The position numbers and the translations under genes are program-made. Source: Chloroflexota bacterium (GTDB lineage Bacteria; Chloroflexota; Anaerolineae; Aggregatilineales; Phototrophicaceae). Taken from it: a stretch of DNA of 14,530 nt. Under the pieces are notes generated by a model. It saw only the letters and a program-made list of their open reading frames with translations. It was not told the origin of the DNA and made no database searches. The DNA lies in contig JAPOYU010000138.1 of assembly GCA_026706395.1 (NCBI GenBank), forward strand, positions 1-14,530, given 5' to 3'. Shown here in pieces: positions 1-5,727 of the stretch (position 1 is its first letter; every line of letters starts with the position of its first letter).

Positions 1-1
1 C

Positions 2-109
2 GATCGCCCTTGGGAGAACGAGCTGCGTCAAAACAAGATGATCTTTATCGGGCGTAACCTGGATCGAGCTGCTCTGGAGAACGGCTTTCGCGAGTGTCTC
101 GCATCGTGA
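2..109 (+). CDS. C-terminal end of a CobW/COG0523-family GTPase (partial)
   Basis: Only the last 35 codons are present; the gene runs in from before the window. The visible tail contains KMIFIGRNLDRAALENGF, which matches the end of the CobW C-terminal domain, where a beta-strand FIG is followed by a helix starting DRxALE. COG0523 proteins are G3E P-loop GTPases that act as metal chaperones or insertases, mostly for zinc or cobalt. None of the GTPase motifs lie in the window, so the metal cannot be judged. The stop TGA at 107-109 overlaps the GTG start of the WD40 gene (GTGA at 106-109), which implies translational coupling. I recall CobW-WD40 neighbour pairs from other bacteria, which supports both calls. 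Confidence 0.75.
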   Translation, partial: DRPWENELRQNKMIFIGRNLDRAALENGFRECLAS

Positions 110-1152
110 GACAGCGGAAGCGCAAGTCCAGACCGGCACAGCCATCGCTCAAGGCTACATGGCGTACCAACATTGACGATCATCCGATTGGGCTGGCATG
201 GTCGCCGGATGGCAAAACCTTGGCAATTGCGGGTGTGTCCGGCCCAATCACGCTGTTCAATGGCGCCGATGGCGCGGTTCAGTACAAGCTGCCTGGTCAT
301 ACCCTCGATACGATGGCAATCTCCTGGCGCAAAGACAGCCGCCTCCTCGCTAGCGTCGGGCAAGACGGCAAGGTACGGCTCTGGGATGCCGAGACAGGAT
401 GTCAGAGATCTCAAATGGCGGGCGGGGCGAGCTGGGTAGAGCGCGTCGCTTTCAGCCCGGAGGGCGACTGGCTGGTGTCAGCCGCCGGGCGCAAACTGCG
501 GCTGTGGAACAGCAGCGGGGAGTTGATCCGCGAATTTCCCGATGCGAACAGCACGATTACGGACATCAAGTGGCGCAATGACGGCAAACAGTTCGCCATC
601 TCCGCCTACAACGGAGTCGTACTGTATGACCCTGCAGAGGCGGAACCGCTGCGCCGTTTCGAATGGCAGGGTTCGACGCTTACCTTGGAATGGAGTCCCG
701 ATGGCAAATACATTGCCACTGGCGACCAGGACTCGACAGTGCATTTCTGGATCACCGATACTGGGAATGATCTGCAGATGTGGGGCTACGAAACCAAAGT
801 GCTGGAATTGGCATGGAGCTTCAATAGTCGCTATCTGGCGACCGGCGGCGGGACTCAGGTAGTGATCTGGGACTGTTCCGGCAAGGGGCCTGCAAACACT
901 CAACCGAAAATGTTAGAAGGACATCAGCACCTCATCAAGCATCTGAAATTTCAGCGACAGGGCATGTTGCTGGCATCTGGCGGCAATGATGGTCTGCTGG
1001 CGATCTGGAAAGTCGGGAAGAAGAAAGCCGCTTTGCTGGCGGACGCTGCGTTCAAAGCGCCGATTGCCGGCTTGGCCTGGTCGCCGGATGATCGCAATAT
1101 CGCGGTATCTGATGAGAGTGGAACCCTGTCGATAGCGGCGGTTCGGCGATAA
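106..1152 (+). CDS. WD40 repeat beta-propeller protein
   Basis: About 348 residues, almost entirely WD40 repeats. Seven blades can be counted from recurring WSPDGK/FSPEGD-type turns and LWD, LWN, FWI, IWD, IWK blade ends, for example LAWSPDGKTLAIAG near the N-terminus, VRLWDAETG, and LAWSPDDRNIAVS near the C-terminus. There is no signal peptide or membrane segment, so it is probably a cytoplasmic scaffold with no enzymatic role visible. The N-terminus is short and very basic (RQRKRKSR). I chose the GTG at 106 because it forms a GTGA overlap with the CobW stop. A GTG at 94 would add four residues. As the coupled partner of a metal GTPase it may help dock a client metalloprotein, but that is inference. 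The reading frame is complete and undamaged, in contrast to the DNA that follows it. Confidence 0.9.
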   Translation: MRQRKRKSRPAQPSLKATWRTNIDDHPIGLAWSPDGKTLAIAGVSGPITLFNGADGAVQYKLPGHTLDTMAISWRKDSRLLASVGQDGKVRLWDAETGCQRSQMAGGASWVERVAFSPEGDWLVSAAGRKLRLWNSSGELIREFPDANSTITDIKWRNDGKQFAISAYNGVVLYDPAEAEPLRRFEWQGSTLTLEWSPDGKYIATGDQDSTVHFWITDTGNDLQMWGYETKVLELAWSFNSRYLATGGGTQVVIWDCSGKGPANTQPKMLEGHQHLIKHLKFQRQGMLLASGGNDGLLAIWKVGKKKAALLADAAFKAPIAGLAWSPDDRNIAVSDESGTLSIAAVRR

Positions 1153-1543
1153 TGGGCTTATGGAATTCGGATTGTCCCGGCTGCAGACACACGCGTTTGT
1201 ATCATTCCAACGCCTTGATTGGACGCTTCGCCTTAGCGAAGGGATCCCGTGCGCATAACTGCACAACCTCATCGCCCGCGTGTGTTCTGCTGTTGTACAG
1301 GTCAACCTAAACTCGAATGACTTCATCCGCCGTGGCGTGCTACGCGTACAGCGAGAGTTTGCTGACCTCGAATGCTGCACAGTCTTTGCAGTTGGCGTTC
1401 CGCTGTCCCTCTCAAATATGAGTTAATGGCCGCCGCCGTTTATCACGCGCCAGGTGCCGCGCAGATATGCTTCGTTAGGCAGCGCTGTTAGTCCGCTGCG
1501 CCGCGCTGAGTGCCATGCCAAAGAAGAAACGGTAGCGACCCGC
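1153..1543. other. Intergenic stretch without a recognisable gene
   Basis: I see no credible gene here. A perfect 6-bp hairpin, CTTCGC-CTTA-GCGAAG (1226-1241), lies about 75 nt after the WD40 stop and could help end transcription, but it has no T-tract. One + strand frame stays open for 55 codons (1259-1426). It includes the string SNDFIRRGVLRVQREFADL but has no good start, and I could not place it in a family; it may be a scrap of a decayed gene. The rest blends into the start of the binding-protein pseudogene. Confidence 0.4.
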
Positions 1544-2185
1544 TGCAGCGACGATCTGGGCTGCATTTAGGTTCTGCCTGACAATACCATCGCGGTCGGC
1601 GCCATGTTGACGCATTCCGGACCCAACGCGCCTTTATCGGCGAGAATAGGCAAGGCGGCATTGAGTTGGCCGTCCTCGACCGCGTCGGCGAGTTGCTACG
1701 TCGCAGAATCAAGCTGATAGCTGCCGCCGAACAGTGCACCTCGGAAGGCGGTCAAGTGCCCGGGCAAAGGATGGCGTCGGACGAGACGATCGTTGGCATC
1801 ATCGGCACCAGTTGTTCCAGCGCGGCGCAGAGCGCCCCGCCCATCATCAGTGAACCGGGCCAGTTGATGATTTAGCCGACCAATACGTTCCCCGCTTTGA
1901 CGAGCACGGACAGAGAAGCCGGCGCCGGATACTATCGCATCACTCCCAATGACCGGTTCCTGGGGTTGCTGGCGGGATTATTCGCCTATCGCGTTTTGGG
2001 CGCGCGCAAAGTGGCGACCGTCCAACCACGGTGGCACCAATACGGAGAGTCTTACGGGGGTGATGCGCGAGACATTCGTCGACTTGGGTGGCGAAGTCGT
2101 CTTCACCGGCAGTATTAACGTCTTCGATTCCGGATATGTCCGGCGCAATGTGATTTCGATCGACGCCATTAAATCACTATGGTAG
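1544..2185 (+). pseudogene. Decayed branched-chain amino acid ABC transporter substrate-binding protein (Peripla_BP_6 type)
   Basis: Fragments in alternating frames join into the N-terminal lobe of a LivJ/LivK-type binding protein. Frame 2 gives CSDDLGCI, a TAG stop at 1568-1570, then VLPDNTIAVGAMLTHSGPNAP. Frame 1 gives IKLIAAAEQCTSEGGQVPGQ, MASDETIVGIIGTSCSS and QSAPPIISEPGQLMI, then a TAG stop at 1873-1875, then STDREAGAGYYRITPNDRF and FAYRVLGARKVATV. Frame 2 resumes around 2030-2045 with ESLTGVMRETFVDLGGEVVF and TGSINV. That is at least two frameshifts and two in-frame stops. The C-terminal lobe is missing, with recognisable sequence ending near 2130. The CxxxxGC leader and the GIIGTSCSS wording resemble binding proteins I associate with Chloroflexota. 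It is not functional, and no partner permease remnants were seen. Confidence 0.85.
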
Positions 2186-2310
2186 CGGTTTGCCTCTTGG
2201 CAGAGGCACTGATTACGACGCCGTGACCGGATTCACCACGCAAGATAGCGGCCAGATTAACACGGTCGGCCTAGGCCTTATCGCACAGACTTGGCATTTG
2301 CAGCGTGCGC

Positions 2311-2339
2311 TTTTGCATGCTATGTGCAATTATGCAAAA
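2311..2339. repeat. 8-bp perfect inverted repeat
   Basis: TTTTGCAT at 2311-2318 is the exact reverse complement of ATGCAAAA at 2332-2339, separated by 13 nt. It sits about 30 nt beyond the stop of the tiny - strand ORF at 2369-2458. Read on the - strand, the left-hand TTTT forms the end of the structure, so it might work as a weak terminator. Equally it could be an operator-like palindrome or chance. No neighbouring gene decides the matter. Confidence 0.3.
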
Positions 2340-2368
2340 AAGGATATACGGAGTAAAATCGCTCACGC

Positions 2369-2458
2369 CTATGCGCAGCGGCTGATGACAATCACGATCA
2401 TGCAGACGATCGCCAGGACAACCGCCGGCGCTAGATACAACCAGGGATGGTCGCTCAT
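2369..2458 (-). CDS. Possible 29-residue single-pass membrane protein
   Basis: The translation is a short polar start MSDHPW, then an unbroken hydrophobic run of about 20 residues (LYLAPAVVLAIVCMIVIVIS), ending RCA. This is the layout of a small single-span membrane protein. A good purine-rich ribosome site (GAGGG) lies 4-5 nt before the ATG on the - strand. The ATG overlaps the stop of the preceding small ORF as ATGA (2455-2458), consistent with coupled translation. I know of no family. An alternative is that it is a leftover from a larger permease gene, since PWLYLAPA-like strings occur near the ends of membrane transporters. The surrounding DNA is decayed, which lowers confidence. Confidence 0.35.
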   Translation of the reverse strand: MSDHPWLYLAPAVVLAIVCMIVIVISRCA

Positions 2459-2541
2459 TCCGCCCTCACCAGTTTACTCGCTGCAGGTGTTGGTAAAGCC
2501 AACACACGCCTTTCATCAGTCGTCATCTGCTTTATGTTCAT
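2455..2541 (-). CDS. Possible 28-residue ORF coupled to the downstream membrane mini-ORF
   Basis: It starts with ATG at 2541-2539 and contains MTTDERRVLALPTP, with a basic, charged start and no membrane segment. Its TGA overlaps the ATG of the next small ORF by 4 nt (ATGA). No strong ribosome site is seen, only a G-rich GTGGGG about 10 nt upstream. A hairpin lies inside it at 2487-2505 and another just before it at 2549-2568. It could be a leader peptide for the membrane mini-ORF, the two could be one gene split by a frameshift, or both could be chance. The product is unrecognised. Confidence 0.2.
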   Translation of the reverse strand: MNIKQMTTDERRVLALPTPAASKLVRAE

Positions 2542-2568
2542 TGTCAGTCGCCCCACTCTCACGGGGCG
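2487..2568 (-). other. Two tandem hairpins ahead of the small - strand ORFs
   Basis: The first hairpin is CGCCCC (2549-2554) with GGGGCG (2563-2568), a 6-bp all-GC stem and 8-nt loop just upstream of the ATG at 2541. The second is GTGTTGG (2487-2493) with CCAACAC (2499-2505), a 7-bp stem and 5-nt loop lying about 30 nt before the start of the membrane mini-ORF. Both are perfect. Their placement would suit a leader that controls the second small ORF, but no regulator or covariation evidence is available. Confidence 0.25.
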
Positions 2569-2652
2569 CTATCAGCTTGCCTTGCCCTCTTCCTCGCCCG
2601 GCCCGCGCAACTCAGTCGAGCACCGTTTGTCTGCCGTCTATCGGTTCGTCCT

Positions 2653-2886
2653 CTAGCTTACGCAAAATGTCACCGCGCCCGCTCCTGAAAGACAATACAG
2701 CGTCTCGCCAGCCTCATTAACTTTGGTGTCCGCCCAGCTCTGCTCCACAGCGTAATCCGGATCGAGCGTAAAGGCTGCCACAACATCGAGGGTATCTGGC
2801 GATCTGTCGGCGTCGCTCGCCCGCTTTTTCATGGTGTGTGTCGCCTTCGTCTTCTTCCCTTTGAGTCGCCGCTCCCGCTTACTCAT
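2653..2886 (-). CDS. Hypothetical 77-residue protein
   Basis: Read from the ATG at 2886-2884, the product begins with a strongly basic stretch (MSKRERRLKGKKTK, then MKKR). An acidic, soluble part follows, with DVVAAFTLDPDYAVEQSWAD and a Gly-Ala-rich end (SGAGAVTF). An earlier in-frame ATG at 3063 would give 136 residues, but the added part is compositionally unlike a protein and has no ribosome site. Before 2886 the best site is GAGG about 15 nt away, which is weak. I do not recognise a family. A Lys/Arg-rich start could bind nucleic acid. It may be a relic of the decayed island and not a working gene. Confidence 0.3.
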   Translation of the reverse strand: MSKRERRLKGKKTKATHTMKKRASDADRSPDTLDVVAAFTLDPDYAVEQSWADTKVNEAGETLYCLSGAGAVTFCVS

Positions 2887-2997
2887 CGATGGGCAATGCC
2901 TCGCTGAAACCGGTCCGCTTAGCCTCAGGTGTGCTCTTGGACTGTCTGCAGGGTTCGGGCTCCAATTCAGGTCAAGGCAGGATTGTACCAGCAGAAA

Positions 2998-3105
2998 ATG
3001 AGTAGCGTACTGGACGCTGTGCAGAGCCGCAAGATTGTCGAGGCGCAGGGCAGCAAGAATCAAGTCGCTAAAATCGCCTCGATTTGGGCCGCCAAGAAGG
3101 CCTAG
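2998..3105 (+). CDS. Possible 35-residue ORF or gene tail
   Basis: ATG at 2998 to TAG at 3103-3105. The product is amphipathic and basic, containing SRKIVEAQGSKNQVAKIASI and ending AAKKA. The composition looks protein-like (alternating charged and aliphatic residues, Lys-rich end), but there is no convincing ribosome site. It could be the surviving end of a larger gene. It stops about 80 nt before the integrase remnant on the same strand. No family recognised. Confidence 0.15.
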   Translation: MSSVLDAVQSRKIVEAQGSKNQVAKIASIWAAKKA

Positions 3106-3123
3106 ATTTCACTCGTTTTGGTA

Positions 3124-3132
3124 TGCTAGAAT
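3124..3132 (+). promoter_or_regulatory. Possible extended -10 promoter for the integrase remnant
   Basis: TG-C-TAGAAT at 3124-3132 fits an extended -10 element and sits in a conspicuously AT-rich pocket (about 3106-3165) within GC-rich DNA. No good -35 hexamer lies 17 nt upstream, which extended -10 promoters do not strictly need. The recombinase start is about 50 nt downstream. Confidence 0.3.
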
Positions 3133-3184
3133 AATAGTGTATATAAGAGTTTACCAATAGATAGCTGCCCAAAATGGTGGCGCC

Positions 3185-3673
3185 ATGTCCGACATCATCG
3201 TCCGCTCCAGCAGCGAATTAAGCAGCCAGTTCCCGCTCTTCCATCGGGCGGCGGCGGCGGTCGTCGACAGCCTGTCGCCTTCATAGCGCCGGGTCTATGA
3301 CTGCACCTTCCGCGCCTGGTGCAAATTCGCCGATAGCGGTGCTTCAGCATTAGATGATGTCACATACTCCTATGTGCGCGCCTTCATCTACCAGGCGGAT
3401 TTGTCCAAGACGACCCGCCAGAACTGGCTCAGCCACATGTGCAAGGCCCTGGAGGCGCTATCCATTGCCGACCGAGAGCGCTATGAGCGACACTACCAGG
3501 GCGTGAAGTCCTTTCTCAACGTGAAGGTGGAAGAGAGCGACCTCGAGCGCCCCGATCGGGTCAAGCGCGCCTTGAAGCCGCACGAGGTCACCCGGCTGCT
3601 GGATGTCTGGAGCGATAACCGAAGCGTCCAGGGACTGCGCAACAACGCCATTGGACGTGTAGCAAGCAATTGA
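3185..3673 (+). pseudogene. Tyrosine recombinase/phage-type integrase, N-terminal part only, with in-frame amber stop
   Basis: From the ATG at 3185 the frame reads as the SAM-like core-binding domain of a tyrosine recombinase. It contains FHRAAAAVVDSLSPS, a TAG stop at 3284-3286, then RRVYDCTFRAWCKFAD, TTRQNWLSHMCKALEALSIA and ALKPHEVTRLLDVW. A typical family member has Thr where the stop now lies (SPxTRRxY). Sequence recognisable as integrase ends at GLRNNAI near 3654, exactly where the catalytic domain should begin, and the frame runs into TGA at 3671-3673. None of the catalytic Arg, His and Tyr residues are present. A short ribosome-like GGTGG lies 5 nt before the ATG. It is a dead remnant of an element that may once have carried the surrounding DNA. 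No attachment site or tRNA gene is visible. Confidence 0.85.
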
Positions 3674-4006
3674 ATAGCAGCCTAGACCCGACCTGTACTG
3701 TTGCAGAACATAGTCCGTCATCCATATTCAGTTGGGAAGACATGCGAGTGCCTCGCGTCGCGCGTCTATGTGGGAGTGCGACAGTGAAATAAGCTGGATA
3801 GCCACAATACGCGTGAAAGACGAATGAGCGGTGCCGGCGGCTGACTGCGGCACCGGCCTTCCGGCCTCAATAGCTGCTTAGTACAGAGGGCGCCTTGCAA
3901 GTAGCCTTCAAGAAACGCGCCGCTGTACAAAGCCGTGGCGGGGCAGGTCAACGTCGATCAAAGGATATCGACTGGATCCCGCGTCGATCCGTGGCCCCTA
4001 GCGATT
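3674..4006. other. Gene-free spacer before the operon promoter
   Basis: No credible coding region on either strand. A perfect 7-bp stem, GGTGCCG (3830-3836) with CGGCACC (3848-3854), has an 11-nt loop. It is followed at once by CCGG-CCTT-CCGG (about 3853-3864), which could form an overlapping alternative hairpin. There is no T-tract, so it is at best a weak or Rho-assisted terminator insulating the operon from the decayed island. Confidence 0.4.
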
Positions 4007-4035
4007 TTGACAGGCCGAAAGCGGCAAACTATACT
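4007..4035 (+). promoter_or_regulatory. Sigma-70 type promoter of the operon
   Basis: A perfect -35 box TTGACA (4007-4012) is followed by exactly 17 nt and then TATACT (4030-4035), five of six matches to the -10 consensus. Transcription should start near 4042, giving a leader of about 110 nt before the binding-protein ATG at 4151. It is by far the best promoter in the window and lies directly upstream of the seven-gene operon. No clear operator palindrome overlaps it. Confidence 0.8.
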
Positions 4036-4094
4036 TCAAATGAAGGGTGGCAACCGTATTCGAGTAATCGAGGGTGAGGAGGTCTTACTGGGAA

Positions 4095-4154
4095 GTGTCT
4101 CGATGCTGTAGAGTCCGACAAAATACCTTTAAGAAATGGAGAATTGAGCAATGA
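4095..4154 (+). CDS. Possible 19-codon leader ORF overlapping the binding-protein start
   Basis: A GTG at 4095 opens a short frame for a basic, Cys-containing peptide (SRCCRVRQNTFKKWRIEQ). It ends at TGA 4152-4154, overlapping the ATG of the binding protein as ATGA. A perfect AGGAGG lies at 4077-4082, but 12 nt before this GTG, which is longer than ideal. The 4-nt overlap and the otherwise unexplained strong ribosome site suggest a translated leader coupling initiation of the first structural gene. It could equally be coincidence. Confidence 0.2.
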   Translation: MSRCCRVRQNTFKKWRIEQ

Positions 4155-5671
4155 AACTCTTAGCAAGAGTTGTGCTATCAGTCAGCCTCATCCTTGCAAT
4201 GGCGGCAGCGACCCCGGCGCAGGCGCAGTCGGATGACGGCGGAACCCTGAATTTCGGTCATCTCGGAGATTTTCAGTACTTCGACCCCTACCTTCTTCCG
4301 CTAGCGGATTGGCCGATGTTCAACCAGATCTACAATGTCCTGGCGCGCTATGATGACACGCTGACGCCGCAGCCCGAACTCGCCGAAAGCTGGGAGTTCA
4401 GTGACGACAAGTTGACCCTCACCTTCAAGCTGCGTCCAGGTGTCAAGTTTCACAACGGGCGCGACTTCGTGGCGGAGGATGTCAAGTCAAGCCTCGAATA
4501 CGCTCAGGACCCGGATACACGCGCCAACATCAGAACCCTCGCGTGGGCGGTTGACTCGGTGGAGGTAGTGGACGATGCTACCGTTGCCTTCCACTTCGCC
4601 GATCCAACACCAGCTGCCTTTGACCTTATCGACCTGCTCTTCATTGTCAACAAGGAGACGTTAGAGGAGATTAACTCGAACCCGGTTGGGACCGGTCCTT
4701 TCCGTTTCGCGGAGTGGTCCCCCGGCGACTTCGCGCGGTTCGAGCGGTTTGACGAGTACTGGAGGGAGAACGCTCCCTACCTGGATGAGGTAATAGTGCG
4801 AGCGATCCCGGATGCCGCGACGATGATCGCCAACCTGGAGGGGGGAACCCTAGACGTGATCGCGGCTCCGCCGGCGAGCGAGTTTGAGCGCCTTGGGGCG
4901 ACCGCGGGCATCAAGGTAGTCAAAGGCTTCCCTGGCGGCCTCGTCTGGGATCTCTCACTGAATACGGGACGCGAGCCCTTCGACAACAAGCTCGTTCGCC
5001 AGGCGCTCCAGTACGCCCTAGATCGGGAGCGCATCGTTGACATTGTTTTCTTCAACATAAGCGACCCGTGGATCCAGCCCCAGTCCGACAAATCGCCGCT
5101 CTACGATCCAGATCTGGAAGGCTACTATACTTTCGATCTCGACAAGGCAAGGAGCCTGCTTGAGGAGGCCGGGCACGCCGATGGCTTTGAATTCACCGTG
5201 CTCACCGCCACCACTAACCCGGACGGGGCGCGCCTGCTGCAGGTGTACCAGGCCGACCTGGCACAGATCGGCATCACGCTCAACATCGACGAGGTAGAAC
5301 CGGCGCAGTACCGTCCACGGGCGCTCGACCTCGACTTTGACGGGGCGATATTCACCTACGGTCGCGCGTCGAAAGACCCGGCCTCGCTCTTCGGGACAAC
5401 CGGCGTCTGGCGTCCCGGGCCGGAGCCTATCAACCTGTCTAACTTCACCACTGAGGAGTACCGGCGACTCGTCGCGGAGGGCCAACATGAGGTTGATTCC
5501 GAGCGACGCCAGGAGATATATCAGGAGTTGAACCGGTATCAGCTGGAGCAATCGTTCATCCTCGTGATTACGCCGGTGGTGCGCTGGTGGGCGATGAAGG
5601 ATACGGTCGAAGGTTTCGCCAACAACCTTGACAGCATGCCGATTCTGGAGCAAGTCAAGTTTGCGGGCTGA
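4151..5671 (+). CDS. Peptide-type ABC transporter substrate-binding protein (SBP_bac_5, DppA/OppA family)
   Basis: 506 residues, normal for the family. It starts with a classical Sec signal (MKLLAR, a hydrophobic stretch, then a predicted cut after TPAQAQA near residue 25), with no lipobox Cys. Family landmarks follow in order: LAESWEFSDDKLTLTFKLR and PGVKFHNGRDF (about residues 77-107), the NPVGTGPFRF turn (about 176-185), DNKLVRQALQYALDRERI (about 277-295) and a C-terminal lobe with TTEEYRRLVAEGQ. GGAGAA at 4138-4143 is a good ribosome site for this ATG. Such proteins capture di/oligopeptides, but also nickel, glycosides or opines, so the ligand cannot be read from sequence. As first gene behind a strong promoter and followed by a hairpin, it should be the most abundant product of the operon. 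Confidence 0.95.
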   Translation: MKLLARVVLSVSLILAMAAATPAQAQSDDGGTLNFGHLGDFQYFDPYLLPLADWPMFNQIYNVLARYDDTLTPQPELAESWEFSDDKLTLTFKLRPGVKFHNGRDFVAEDVKSSLEYAQDPDTRANIRTLAWAVDSVEVVDDATVAFHFADPTPAAFDLIDLLFIVNKETLEEINSNPVGTGPFRFAEWSPGDFARFERFDEYWRENAPYLDEVIVRAIPDAATMIANLEGGTLDVIAAPPASEFERLGATAGIKVVKGFPGGLVWDLSLNTGREPFDNKLVRQALQYALDRERIVDIVFFNISDPWIQPQSDKSPLYDPDLEGYYTFDLDKARSLLEEAGHADGFEFTVLTATTNPDGARLLQVYQADLAQIGITLNIDEVEPAQYRPRALDLDFDGAIFTYGRASKDPASLFGTTGVWRPGPEPINLSNFTTEEYRRLVAEGQHEVDSERRQEIYQELNRYQLEQSFILVITPVVRWWAMKDTVEGFANNLDSMPILEQVKFAG

Positions 5672-5690
5672 GGTATCCAGTTCGAGACGT

Positions 5691-5708
5691 GCTGGCGCTC
5701 CGCCAAGC
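5691..5708 (+). other. Intercistronic hairpin after the binding-protein gene
   Basis: TGGCG (5693-5697), loop CTC, CGCCA (5701-5705), extendable by GC/GC with one bulged A. It lies in the 56-nt gap between the binding-protein stop and the permease start. Hairpins here often protect the upstream mRNA so that binding protein outnumbers permease; that role is inferred by position. Confidence 0.4.
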
Positions 5709-5727
5709 AGCTGAATGAGCGACACCA

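Noticed and set aside
2190..2720. 176-codon + strand frame
   Set aside because: The translation is rich in Ser, Pro, Arg and His with no family resemblance. It covers the better-looking small - strand ORFs and a hairpin cluster, and it has no convincing ribosome site.
3830..3864. Short repeats that might signal a CRISPR or integron site
   Set aside because: Only one hairpin pair with no repeated unit or regular spacing. No array, cas gene or attC-like family of repeats is present anywhere in the window.
3600..4150. tRNA gene serving as integration target for the integrase relic
   Set aside because: I looked for a T-arm (GGTTCRA) and acceptor stem near the remnant on both strands and saw no cloverleaf.
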